A DNA stretch of 64,000 bases from Cybelea sp963824595 (GTDB lineage Bacteria > Vulcanimicrobiota > Vulcanimicrobiia > Vulcanimicrobiales > Vulcanimicrobiaceae), in NCBI GenBank assembly GCA_963824595.1, contig CAWGPY010000008.1, positions 1 to 64,000 of the forward strand, in the 5' to 3' direction. The notes under the pieces were generated by a model, which was given only the letters and a program-made list of their open reading frames with translations, searched no databases and was not told where the DNA came from. Numbering within the stretch: the stretch's first letter is position 1; each line of letters begins with the position of its first letter. Position numbers and translations under genes: made by a program. Shown here piece by piece: positions 1-8,471 of the stretch.

Positions 1-1089
1 GCGGCCGGGCCCCACCGGAATGCCGTGGTCGCGCGCGTACTTCACGAAATCCCAGACGATCAGGAAGTACGAGGAGAAGCCCATCTTGGTGATGACTTCG
101 AGCTCGTACTCGAGCCGCGAGCGCAAACCGCCGTCGGACGCAACGCGTTCGTCTCCGTAGCGCTCGATCAGGCCGCGCTCGCAGATCTCGCGCAGGTACT
201 CGGCGTCGCTGCGTTCCGGCACGTCGGCCTGCTGCGGAACCGGGAACTGGGGCAGATGGAAGACCTTCTCCGGGATCCGGATGTCGACGCGCTCGGCGAT
301 CCGCACCGTGTTCGCGCACGCCTCGGGCAGGTCGCTCCACAGCTCGTACATCTCGTCCGGCGATTTGACGTAGAACTCGTCGGAGTAGAACTTCATCCGG
401 TTCGTGTCGGCCACCGTCTTCCCGGTGCCGATGCAGAGCAGCACGTCGTGCGCGGACGCATCCTTTCGCTCGAGATAGTGCGAGTCGTTGGTGGCGACGA
501 TGGGCAGCTCCAGCTCGCGTGCCACGCGAACCAGGCCCTCGTTGATCGCGTCCTGCTCCTTCATCCCGTGCCGCATCACCTCGATGTAGAAGCGGTCGCC
601 GAAGATCTCGCGATACGTCTTCGCGTTGCGCAGGGCTTCGGGATAGTCGCCGCGCAGCAGCGGTGCCGCAACGAGGCCGGACATGCAGCCGGAGAGCACG
701 ATCAGGCCCTCGTGGTGCTGCGCCAAGAGCTCGAGATCGATGCGCGGTTTGTAGTAGTAGCCTTCGAGGAAGCCCTTCGAGACGAGGGCCATCAGGTTCC
801 GGTATCCCACCAGGTCTGCTGCCAACAGCGTCACGTGGGCTTCGTCGCGCACGGTACGGTCGAGGCGCCCCCGGGGCGCGACGTACGCCTCGCAGCCCAG
901 AATGGGCGTGAGGCGCATCTCGCGCGCCGCGTAATAAAACTCCATCGCGCCGTACATCACGCCGTGGTCCGTCAGCGCGATGGCCGTCGCTCCGGCCTCC
1001 GCCGCCCGGCGGCAAAGCTTGTCGATTCGGCAGGCGCCGTCGAGCAGCGAGTATTCGGAGTGGACGTGCAGATGGACGAACTGATTCAC
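1..1089 (-). CDS. dnaE: DNA polymerase III alpha subunit, N-terminal part (runs off left edge)
   Basis: Catalytic subunit of the replicative DNA polymerase. Only the first 363 codons lie in the window; the gene continues beyond position 1. The protein opens with the PHP-domain signature HLHVHSEYSLLDG (about residues 6-18), followed by ALTDHGVMYGAMEFY, the SGCMSGL and TNDSHYLER segments, and it reaches GIPVGPGR at the edge, the beginning of the polymerase core motif. The start is a GTG just before NQFVHLHVH, which is where family members begin. It diverges from a VOC-family gene with about 70 bp between the starts, so the two promoters must lie there. No frame problems are visible in the part seen. 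Confidence 0.95.
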   Translation of the reverse strand, partial: MNQFVHLHVHSEYSLLDGACRIDKLCRRAAEAGATAIALTDHGVMYGAMEFYYAAREMRLTPILGCEAYVAPRGRLDRTVRDEAHVTLLAADLVGYRNLMALVSKGFLEGYYYKPRIDLELLAQHHEGLIVLSGCMSGLVAAPLLRGDYPEALRNAKTYREIFGDRFYIEVMRHGMKEQDAINEGLVRVARELELPIVATNDSHYLERKDASAHDVLLCIGTGKTVADTNRMKFYSDEFYVKSPDEMYELWSDLPEACANTVRIAERVDIRIPEKVFHLPQFPVPQQADVPERSDAEYLREICERGLIERYGDERVASDGGLRSRLEYELEVITKMGFSSYFLIVWDFVKYARDHGIPVGPGR

Positions 1090-1158
1090 GGGCAGGACAG
1101 TTGGACGTTTACCCTAAGCGACGCGGGCGACCCTGTCGAGCCTCGAAAGGAGCCCGTC

Positions 1159-1569
1159 GTGCAACTCGAGCCCTACCTCTTTTTCCACGGCCGCTGCGAA
1201 GAAGCGCTGAACTTTTACGCTCGGTGTCTGGGCGGCGAGATCGTCGGCCTCAATCGCTATGCCGGCTCCCCTATGGAGGCCGATACTGACGCCGGCTGGC
1301 GTGACAAGGTCATGCACGCGAGCTTCGTCGCGGGCGACGTCAAGTTCATGGCGTCCGACGGCCGGCCGGGTTCGGCGCCCGACGGCGAGGACGACGTCGC
1401 GCTGTCGCTCGCGACCGCCGATGCGGCCGAAGCGGAGCGGGTCTTCAACGCGCTCGCCGAGGGCGGCTCGGTCGACATGCCGTTCGCAGACGCCTTTTGG
1501 GGCGGCAAGTTCGGGGCCTTAACCGACCGCTTCGGCGTGCAGTGGATGGTCAGCGTCCACTCGGAGTGA
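1159..1569 (+). CDS. VOC-family (PhnB/glyoxalase-like) protein
   Basis: Protein of 136 residues with the PhnB-like vicinal oxygen chelate fold. It begins LEPYLFFHGRCEEALNFY and ends with the typical GGKFGALTDRFGVQWMV strand, which is the hallmark of the 3-demethylubiquinone-methyltransferase-like/PhnB subfamily. The start is GTG at 1159, seven bases after an AAAGGAG ribosome-binding site. The substrate cannot be told from sequence, and many members have no known reaction. The 3' end overlaps the convergent peptidase gene by 20 bp. Confidence 0.85.
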   Translation: MQLEPYLFFHGRCEEALNFYARCLGGEIVGLNRYAGSPMEADTDAGWRDKVMHASFVAGDVKFMASDGRPGSAPDGEDDVALSLATADAAEAERVFNALAEGGSVDMPFADAFWGGKFGALTDRFGVQWMVSVHSE

Positions 1570-2683
1570 CCGGAGCGATCGCGCCCGCGTCGCGCAACAT
1601 TCCGAGCACGCGTTCCGCCGGCAGCGCGTAGACGGTCACGCCGTTGCGGCCGGTCGCCGTCTTCGATTCGAAGAGGGCGTCGTAGATCGCGGCTTGCGTT
1701 GCCTCGGCGGTGGCGCCGTAGAGCGCGTTGAGCGCGTCGTCGTCGACGAGAATGGGCTGCTTCGGCGCCTCGACCGTGTAGTCGGCCACGCGCTCGAAGA
1801 CGCGCGACGTCGAAAACGCCACGATCAGATCGCCGCTGCCGACCGACGACGTCAAACCCGTCCGCGCCATGCCCATCGCGGCGCGCAGCGTCAGCGCTCG
1901 CAGCTGCCGGTTGTCGAGGGGCGCGTCGGTCGCGATCACGATGATGATGCTCCCCTCGCCGAGGCGGCCCTTCAACGAGATCTTCTTCGGGAAGACCGGA
2001 CGGTACTCGTTCTCGAGCCGCCGTCCGACGGGAACGCCCACGATCGTCAGTTGACGGCGGCTGCTCCCGGTGTTGTCGTTGACCAGCACGCCGACGCGAA
2101 AGCCGCCGGCGTCGGCGGGAAGCACGCGCGACGCCGAGCCGATGCCGGCCCGAAAACCGAACGCGTTCATCGAGGTTCCCGCGCCGACGCTGCCCCGTGC
2201 GAACTGCCCGGGAGCCGCCGAGTTCAGCAGGCGGACGACGTCCTCGCCGGTTACCGCCCGCGCCTGGATGTCGTTGAGCAGCCCGTCGTCGCACTCGCCC
2301 ACGACGGGCAGCGGCACGTCGTCGCCGCGCCCGACCGCGGGATGGTGCTCGATCACCCAGCTGACCACGCCGTCGGCGGCTCGTCCGACGTCGAGGGTGT
2401 CGGTGAGCACGACGGGCTCCTCTAAATAGCCCGACTCCTCGATCCAGTGGGTCCCGGTCATCTCGCCGTTGCCGTTGAAGGCAAAGAAAGCGGCCGAGAC
2501 CTTGTGGTCCCATGGGTCCGCGTTCGGTAGCACCGCGGTCGCCCCGGTGCGGATATCGCTGCCTTCGATTTTTGTCACATTCGCGACGCGAACGCCGGCC
2601 ACGTCGGTGATGCCGTCCAGGGGGCCCGGTGCGTAGAAGCCGAAATGAAAGGGCAGAACCGCGAGTAAAAGCATCCACCGCAT
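1550..2683 (-). CDS. P1-family peptidase (DmpA-type aminopeptidase/D-esterase), exported
   Basis: Self-processing N-terminal-nucleophile hydrolase of the DmpA/BapA family (peptidase S58), which removes N-terminal residues from small or beta-peptides. The fold markers appear in order: GPLDGITDVAGVRVAN, GATAVLPN, the GSVGAGTSM loop and the GLT..GSGDLIVAFST region. The predicted autocleavage site is Gly244-Ser245 in GEGSIII, followed by ATDAPL, as in DmpA, where Ser250 becomes the nucleophile. I chose the ATG at 2683, which leaves a short hydrophobic leader (RWMLLLAVLPF) and has AAGGCGG upstream; an in-frame start 45 bp further upstream would add an arginine-rich stretch unlike the family. The leader suggests export. 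It is divergent from pckA. Confidence 0.88.
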   Translation of the reverse strand: MRWMLLLAVLPFHFGFYAPGPLDGITDVAGVRVANVTKIEGSDIRTGATAVLPNADPWDHKVSAAFFAFNGNGEMTGTHWIEESGYLEEPVVLTDTLDVGRAADGVVSWVIEHHPAVGRGDDVPLPVVGECDDGLLNDIQARAVTGEDVVRLLNSAAPGQFARGSVGAGTSMNAFGFRAGIGSASRVLPADAGGFRVGVLVNDNTGSSRRQLTIVGVPVGRRLENEYRPVFPKKISLKGRLGEGSIIIVIATDAPLDNRQLRALTLRAAMGMARTGLTSSVGSGDLIVAFSTSRVFERVADYTVEAPKQPILVDDDALNALYGATAEATQAAIYDALFESKTATGRNGVTVYALPAERVLGMLRDAGAIAPVTPSGR

Positions 2684-2713
2684 CCGCCTTGCATTACGAC
2701 GCGGGCGGCGCGG

Positions 2714-4357
2714 GTGGCCTGCAGGCACGCCTCAGCGGCGCGGGAAAGCATCGCGACACGTACTCAACAGGAGGGCTCTCGTATTCTTTCGCTTCCGGAA
2801 AAACTCAAGGTCGTCAAGCTCTGGGAGAATCTATCGGCTCCCAAACTGATCGAGCATGCGATCGCGCGCGGCGAGGGCGTCCTCGGCGCGGGCGGCCAGC
2901 TCGTGGTCGACACGCGGCCGCACACCGGACGCTCGCCGAAGGACAAGTTCTTCGTTCGCGAGCCCTCGAGCCAAGAGCACATTGACTGGAGCGATTCGAA
3001 TCAGGCCATCGAGCCGGCGAAGTTCGACGCCCTCTGGGATCGCGTCACCGCCTATCTCTCCGAGCGCGAGGCGTACTCGCTGGACTGTTACGCGGGCGCC
3101 GACGAGCGCTACCGCGTGCCGCTGCGCATCTATACCGAGCTCGCCTGGCACAACCTGTTCGCGCGGCATCTTTTCATCACGCCGGAGCGGCCGCCGGCCG
3201 ATTTCGTGCCCGAGTTCACGGTCGTTGACGCGGCGCTCTTCCAGGCCGATCCCAAGCGCGACGGCACGCGCACCAGCACGTTCATCCTGGTGAACTTCGA
3301 GCGGCGGATCATTCTGATCGGCGGCACGCGCTATGCGGGCGAGATCAAGAAGTCGGTGTTCACCGTGATGAACTACCTCTTACCGCTGCGCGACACGCTG
3401 CCGATGCACTGCTCGGCCAACGCCGGACTGGCCGGCGACGTCGCGATCCTGTTCGGGCTCTCCGGCACGGGCAAGACGACGCTTTCGTCCGACTCCCGAC
3501 GCCCGCTGATCGGCGACGACGAGCACGGCTGGTCCGCCGACGGCGTGTTCAACTTCGAAGGCGGCTGCTACGCCAAGGTGATCCGCTTGTCGCCGACCGC
3601 GGAACCCGAGATCTGGGCCGCGACCAACCGCTTCTCGACCGTCCTCGAGAACGTGGCGTACGACGAGGCTACTCGCGAGCTCGACGTCGATTCCGACGCC
3701 AAGACCGAGAACACGCGATCCGCCTATCCGCTCGAGTTCATCCCGAACGTCGTGCCCGGAAGCAAGGCCGGCCATCCGAAGACCATCATCATGCTCACGG
3801 CCGACGCGTTCGGCGTTTTGCCGCCGATCTCGAAGCTCTCCCGCGAGCAGGCGATGTATCACTTCCTCTCGGGCTATACGGCGAAGGTAGCCGGAACCGA
3901 GCGCGGCGTCAGCGAGCCGCAAGCGACGTTCTCGACGTGCTTCGGCGCGCCGTTCATGGTGCACCATCCCACCGTGTACGCACGTTTGCTCGGACGCAAG
4001 ATCGAAGACCACGACGTGCAATGCTGGCTCGTCAATACCGGATGGACGGGCGGACCGTACGGCGTAGGTCATCGCATGTCGATCGCGCACACGCGCGCGA
4101 TGGTCAATGCGGCGATCGAGGGCCGGATTCCCGACGAGTACGAGACCGAGCGCTTCTTTGGCCTGAACGTTCCCAAGCAGGTGCCGGACGTACCCGGCGA
4201 CGTGCTCAATCCCCGCAACGCTTGGGCCGACAAGGCCGCCTACGACGAGCAGGCACGCAAGCTGTCGCAGCTCTTCTTCGACAACTTCAAGCGCTTCGAG
4301 GACCACGTCCTCGACTCGGTCAAGGCGGTCGCGATCGGGCCGCTTGCACGGTCCTAA
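2714..4357 (+). CDS. pckA: Phosphoenolpyruvate carboxykinase (ATP)
   Basis: Converts oxaloacetate and ATP to phosphoenolpyruvate and CO2, the entry step of gluconeogenesis. Diagnostic features are HTGRSPKDKF near the N terminus, the P-loop GLSGTGKTTLS (about residues 248-258), the kinase-2 motif GDDEHGW (about 267-273) and WTGGPYG near the C terminus. The ATP form is indicated by this P-loop type. The nearest conventional start (ATG 2714) adds 23 residues with no resemblance to the family. A strong AGGAGGG at 2769-2775 sits eight bases before an in-frame ATT at 2783, which would give a more typical 524-residue protein. No GTG, TTG or CTG is in frame there. The true start is therefore uncertain. 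Confidence 0.95.
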   Translation: MACRHASAARESIATRTQQEGSRILSLPEKLKVVKLWENLSAPKLIEHAIARGEGVLGAGGQLVVDTRPHTGRSPKDKFFVREPSSQEHIDWSDSNQAIEPAKFDALWDRVTAYLSEREAYSLDCYAGADERYRVPLRIYTELAWHNLFARHLFITPERPPADFVPEFTVVDAALFQADPKRDGTRTSTFILVNFERRIILIGGTRYAGEIKKSVFTVMNYLLPLRDTLPMHCSANAGLAGDVAILFGLSGTGKTTLSSDSRRPLIGDDEHGWSADGVFNFEGGCYAKVIRLSPTAEPEIWAATNRFSTVLENVAYDEATRELDVDSDAKTENTRSAYPLEFIPNVVPGSKAGHPKTIIMLTADAFGVLPPISKLSREQAMYHFLSGYTAKVAGTERGVSEPQATFSTCFGAPFMVHHPTVYARLLGRKIEDHDVQCWLVNTGWTGGPYGVGHRMSIAHTRAMVNAAIEGRIPDEYETERFFGLNVPKQVPDVPGDVLNPRNAWADKAAYDEQARKLSQLFFDNFKRFEDHVLDSVKAVAIGPLARS

Positions 4358-4403
4358 TCCCGCGTTCAGGCGCCGCCCGGCGGCAGCGGCTACTATCGAG
4401 GCC

Positions 4404-4946
4404 ATGAAGATCAATCTCCTGGCCGCGAGCGCGTTTGCCGCGGCGCTCGCGATGCCGCTCGGTGCCGGCGCGCAGCAGACTCAGGCGCCGCCCGCAGCCG
4501 CACAATCGCACGGTCACCGCACCCCCAGCCAAGCGAAGCTCCAGCATCGCTGGATGAAGCGCCTGCGCGGGCTCAATCTGTCCGGCGACCAGCAGCAGCG
4601 AATCCAATCGCTCATCAATCAATACTCGCAGGCTCATCCCGCGGGAACTCCGGTCGACCGCGACGCGAATCGCGAACTGCGCCGGCAAGTGATGGGCGTT
4701 CTGTCGAGCGATCAGCAGAGTCAACTCCACGAGCAAATGCGACAGCGACGTGCGCAGATGCAGCAGCGGCGCGCGCAGATGCAAGGCTCCGACCAGCAGG
4801 CGCCCGGCGATCAGCAGGCACCCAACGACCGCCAGGGTCCGCCCGAGGATCAGGGGCCGAACGATCAGGGGCCGCCGCCCGGCCAGGCGCCTCCGAACGA
4901 TCAGGCACCGCCCAACGGTCAACCGTCCGGTCCGCCGCCGGCGTAG
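4404..4946 (+). CDS. Spy/CpxP-like secreted protein with Gln/Pro-rich tail
   Basis: Protein of 180 residues with a signal peptide (MKINLLAASAFAAALAMPLG, cleavage probably after AGA). The middle part (about residues 45-115) resembles LTxxQ-type periplasmic proteins such as Spy: RLRGLNLSGDQQQRIQSLI followed by VLSSDQQSQLHEQ, predicted helical. Tandem RRAQMQQ units lead into a tail of PNDQ/GPPPG/QAPPN repeats that is probably disordered. The start at ATG 4404 is chosen because it begins the signal peptide. A periplasmic chaperone or metal-stress role is only an analogy. Confidence 0.7.
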   Translation: MKINLLAASAFAAALAMPLGAGAQQTQAPPAAAQSHGHRTPSQAKLQHRWMKRLRGLNLSGDQQQRIQSLINQYSQAHPAGTPVDRDANRELRRQVMGVLSSDQQSQLHEQMRQRRAQMQQRRAQMQGSDQQAPGDQQAPNDRQGPPEDQGPNDQGPPPGQAPPNDQAPPNGQPSGPPPA

Positions 4947-4983
4947 CAGAGAACACGCAACACCGCACGGGGTAATAGCGCGC

Positions 4984-6201
4984 ATGCGCCCGAAACAGTG
5001 GGCCATGCGCGTCGCGCTTTCTACGGTCGCGCTCTACTCGGCGGCCGTCGTCGCCTGCGCCGCGCGTACGACGCCCGAGGCGGAGCTGCACGTGCCGGCG
5101 GGCTTCACGCTCTCGAAGATCGCCGACGTTCCCGGCGCGCGCGAGATCGCGGCGCTTCCGAACGGCGACTTGATCGTGGGCACGCGCGACCGCGACGTGT
5201 ACGTGGTTCCGAGCGCCGAAGGGGCGGCCGGGACGCCGCGAGTCTTCGCCACGCTCGACGACGACATCGCCGCGGGCGTCGCGTATGCGCCCGCGCTGCA
5301 CGAGATCTTCGTCGGCACGGTGCATCACGTTTGGGCCATCGCGTACGACGGCGAAGCGCGGGCCTCGACGATACGCCGCATCGCCGACGTCCGCACCGGA
5401 CCGACGGCGCCCGGAACCGACGGCGACGTCCACTCGACCACGTCGGTGGCGTATGCGGACGGCCTGGTGTACGCGTCGGCCGGGTCGTCCTGCAACGCAA
5501 CGATGTCCGACGGGCGCGCGCCTTGCGCGGAGGTCGACTCGACACGTGCGGCCGTTTCGACGCTGCGCCCCGACGGGTCGGGTTTCGTCCGGCGCGCGAA
5601 GCGCATCCGCAACGCGATCGCGCTCGCGGTCAATCCGCAGACTCACTCGGTCTGGGTCGGCGACGCCGGCCAAGACAACCTCGAGTTCGGCCATCCCTAC
5701 GAGTTTGTCGACAACCTCTCCGCGCACGCGGTCGAGGCCGATTACGGCTGGCCGCTGTGCGAAGAGAATCGCCGCGTCTACTGGCCCGGGGCGGACTGTT
5801 CGAAGACGGTCGTCCCGCTCGTCGTGTTCCCGGCCTACTCCACGATCGTCGGCGCCGCGTTCTATCCCGAGCGCGAAACCGGAGCGTATGCGTTCCCGGC
5901 GGCCTACCGCGGCGGGCTGTTCGTTGCGGCGCACGGCTCGTGGCACCGCACAGCCGGCGGCTGCAACGCTGCTCCGCCGCGGGTCGCGTTCGTGCCGATG
6001 CGAGGCGACCGTCCGCTCGAGCCGGTGAATTGGGAGAACCCAGCGGCTCAGTGGAGCGACTTCGTAACCGGCTTCCAAAACGGCTGCACCTCGCGCGGCG
6101 GCCGCGCCACCGGCCTCGCCGTCGGCTCCAAGGGTTCGCTCTTCGTCGCCGACGACGCCGCCGACGCCATCTACCGCGTCCGCCCGGTGCCGCATGGCTG
6201 A
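4984..6201 (+). CDS. Sorbosone/glucose dehydrogenase-like beta-propeller lipoprotein
   Basis: Exported protein of about 405 residues related to PQQ-dependent sorbosone dehydrogenases. The N terminus has a hydrophobic segment ending VVAC, which fits a lipobox and lipid anchoring. Propeller motifs include GFTLSKIADVPGAREIAALPNGDLIVGTR (in pieces), NAIALAVNP, VWVGDAGQDN, EADYGWPLC, the characteristic LFVAAHGSWHR and GSLFVADDAADAIYRV. The family oxidises sugars using PQQ, but no PQQ biosynthesis genes lie nearby, so substrate and cofactor are inferred. ATG 5005 is an alternative start. It overlaps the next gene by 8 bp, so the two are probably co-translated. Confidence 0.8.
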   Translation: MRPKQWAMRVALSTVALYSAAVVACAARTTPEAELHVPAGFTLSKIADVPGAREIAALPNGDLIVGTRDRDVYVVPSAEGAAGTPRVFATLDDDIAAGVAYAPALHEIFVGTVHHVWAIAYDGEARASTIRRIADVRTGPTAPGTDGDVHSTTSVAYADGLVYASAGSSCNATMSDGRAPCAEVDSTRAAVSTLRPDGSGFVRRAKRIRNAIALAVNPQTHSVWVGDAGQDNLEFGHPYEFVDNLSAHAVEADYGWPLCEENRRVYWPGADCSKTVVPLVVFPAYSTIVGAAFYPERETGAYAFPAAYRGGLFVAAHGSWHRTAGGCNAAPPRVAFVPMRGDRPLEPVNWENPAAQWSDFVTGFQNGCTSRGGRATGLAVGSKGSLFVADDAADAIYRVRPVPHG

Positions 6202-7435
6202 GACCCTCGCCATCCTCGTCGGCGGCGGCCCCGCGCCCGGAATCAATGGCGTGATCGCGTCCGCCGCCATGGAGGCCTCCAAGTGCGGGCTGCGCGCGAT
6301 CGGCATCTACGACGGCTATCGCGACCTCGCCGCCGGAGTTCGGCCGCGGACGGTGGACCTCACGTTCGATGCGGTGTCGCGCATCCACACGAGCGGCGGA
6401 TCGATCCTGCGCACGTCGCGCACCAATCCCGCCAAGGACGACGCGACGCTCGAACGCTGCGTCGCGTCGCTCGAGGAGCTGGGCGCGCGCTATCTGGTCT
6501 GCATCGGCGGCGACGACACGACCTATGGAGCGGCGCGAATCGCCGAGCGCACGGTGGGGCGTATCGGCGTGGCCACGGTCCCGAAGACGATCGACAACGA
6601 TCTCCCCCTGCCCGAGTACGCGCCGAGCTTCGGTTTCGAGACCGCGCGATCGGTCGGGGCCGGCATCCTGGAGAGCGTCATGGAAGACGCGCGCACGACG
6701 GAACGCTGGTACGTCGTCGTCTGCATGGGACGCAAGTCGGGATCGCTCGCGCTCGGCATGTGCAAGGCCGCCGGTTCGACGTTGGCGGTGCTCCCCGAGG
6801 AGTTTCCCGAGCACGCGACGCTCGCGGCGGCCGTCGACACGATCGTCGGCGCGATCGTAAAACGGCGGTCGGTGGGCCGCGAGCACGGCATCGCGGTCGT
6901 CGCCGAGGGAATCGCGGAACGCATCTGGGACGACGTGTTCAGCGCCGCCGAGAACCTGGGCCGCGACTCGTTCGGCAACGTGCGGCTCGCCGACGTTCCC
7001 CTGGGAATCATCCTGCGCGACGCGATTCGCGCCCGGCTCGCGGCGGTCGGCGTCGACTCCGTCGTGCACGCCAAGGACATCGGCTACGAGCTGCGCTGCG
7101 CGAAGCCGGTGTCGTTCGACGTTGACTACACGCGCACGCTGGGCTTCGGCGCCGTGCGCTATCTCGTCGACGGCGGCAGCGGCGCGTTGATCGCGCTCGA
7201 GGGCGGGCGCGTCCGGCCGCTCGATCTCGCCGACCTCCTGGATCCCGCGACCGGCCGCATTCGAACGCGGCAAGTGGACCTCACGACCGAGGCCTACCGC
7301 GTCGCGCGCGACTACATGGTCTACCTCGAACCGGCCGACTTCGCCGATCCGCAGAAGCTCGCCGCGCTATCGGCGCAGACGAACCTGAGCCCCGAGCAGT
7401 TTCGAGCGCAGTTCGAAGGAGTCGCGCGAACCTAG
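6194..7435 (+). CDS. 6-phosphofructokinase, probably pyrophosphate-dependent
   Basis: Phosphorylates fructose 6-phosphate in glycolysis. Motifs are GGGPAPGING (residues 10-19), CIGGDDTTYGA (103-113), PKTIDND (130-136) and MGRKSG (178-183). The Asp in GGDD and the Lys in PKTIDND are the residues that mark PPi-utilising enzymes; ATP enzymes usually have GGDGS and PGTIDND. PPi use would make the step reversible. The length of 413 residues fits group II/III PFKs. The start overlaps the end of the upstream lipoprotein gene. It converges on the bicupin gene with one base between them. Confidence 0.9.
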   Translation: MAETLAILVGGGPAPGINGVIASAAMEASKCGLRAIGIYDGYRDLAAGVRPRTVDLTFDAVSRIHTSGGSILRTSRTNPAKDDATLERCVASLEELGARYLVCIGGDDTTYGAARIAERTVGRIGVATVPKTIDNDLPLPEYAPSFGFETARSVGAGILESVMEDARTTERWYVVVCMGRKSGSLALGMCKAAGSTLAVLPEEFPEHATLAAAVDTIVGAIVKRRSVGREHGIAVVAEGIAERIWDDVFSAAENLGRDSFGNVRLADVPLGIILRDAIRARLAAVGVDSVVHAKDIGYELRCAKPVSFDVDYTRTLGFGAVRYLVDGGSGALIALEGGRVRPLDLADLLDPATGRIRTRQVDLTTEAYRVARDYMVYLEPADFADPQKLAALSAQTNLSPEQFRAQFEGVART

Positions 7436-7436
7436 A

Positions 7437-8471
7437 CTAGCGGCCGGCGCCGACGATGAACCGCGCGGCGTGCGGCAGCTTCTCGACGACGCTCCGGTCG
7501 AGTTCGAAGTTGTCCGCAAGCAGTCGCGCCGGGTTGGATGCGAGCCACGCAGAGATCGAGATCTCTTGATAGTCGGGGCTGTTGAACGCGACCAGGATCT
7601 GGGTCTCCTCGTTGCCGATCTGCTTGATGTAATGGCCGAAGCCCCGGTTGACGAACGCGACGTCGCCGGGACCGAACTCGTCTTGCCGAAACTTCCCGTT
7701 CGCCCCGAACACGCCGATTTCCGAGCGGCCCTTGATATAGTACTGCCATTCATCGGCGTTGGGATGCCAGTGCAGCTCGCGCAGGCCGCCCGGCTTCAGC
7801 GTGAGCAACACGCCGGTGATCGTCGACGAGATCGGAAACTGCTGCTGCGAAACGAGCCGTTCGGTGCCCCCTTCGAAGGTCAGCAGCGGCGCCGCGCCCA
7901 GGCGGAACTTGTGATTGAGCTGACTGGGCTCGAGGCTCGGGTTCATCGCGGCGGGCGGCCCGGCCGGCGGCACCTCGCCCTGGACGATGTAGACTTCGTC
8001 TTTCGGCAGCTTTGCGATGACGTCGGGCGGAAGGCTCAGATTCTGCGCGAGCACGTCGGGCGGCGTGCGCGACATCCAGTCGGTGATGCTGAAGGTTCCG
8101 AACTCCGAGAAGCGCCCGTCGTCGAAGATCAGCAAGAAGTGACACTCGTCGGGGCCTAGCCCCTGGATCGAATGGCCGTGGCCCTTCGGGAAATACCAAA
8201 CGTCGCCGGGGCCGAAGTCCGAGATCTCGGCGTCGCCGCTCGGCGCGATGACGGTCACGCGGCAGCGCCCGCTCACGACGTACGCCCACTCCGCGGCGAT
8301 CGCGTGCCAGTGGAGCTCGCGCAGCGCTCCGGGCTGCAATCGCATGGATACCGCCGCGAAACTGGTCGAGACCGGGAACTCGTCAATCGTGTGCTGGCGA
8401 GCCGATCCGCCCGGCCCGCTCCAGCCCTTTGCCTTTTCGAGCTCGAACTTGAAGTTGGGCAGATCGCTCAT
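7437..8471 (-). CDS. Bicupin, oxalate decarboxylase family
   Basis: Protein of 344 residues with two cupin domains. Each has the metal site of oxalate decarboxylases: RELHWHAIAAEW (His54, His56, Glu61) with HGH near 98-100, and RELHWHPNADEW with GFGHYI in the second half, so two Mn sites are likely. The N-terminal lid reads SEFGTF where OxdC has SENST; the lid Glu that acts in decarboxylation is kept. There is no signal peptide. The ATG overlaps the stop of the TPR gene (ATGA), so they form an operon. Oxalate is the best guess, but other small carboxylates are possible. Confidence 0.83.
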   Translation of the reverse strand: MSDLPNFKFELEKAKGWSGPGGSARQHTIDEFPVSTSFAAVSMRLQPGALRELHWHAIAAEWAYVVSGRCRVTVIAPSGDAEISDFGPGDVWYFPKGHGHSIQGLGPDECHFLLIFDDGRFSEFGTFSITDWMSRTPPDVLAQNLSLPPDVIAKLPKDEVYIVQGEVPPAGPPAAMNPSLEPSQLNHKFRLGAAPLLTFEGGTERLVSQQQFPISSTITGVLLTLKPGGLRELHWHPNADEWQYYIKGRSEIGVFGANGKFRQDEFGPGDVAFVNRGFGHYIKQIGNEETQILVAFNSPDYQEISISAWLASNPARLLADNFELDRSVVEKLPHAARFIVGAGR

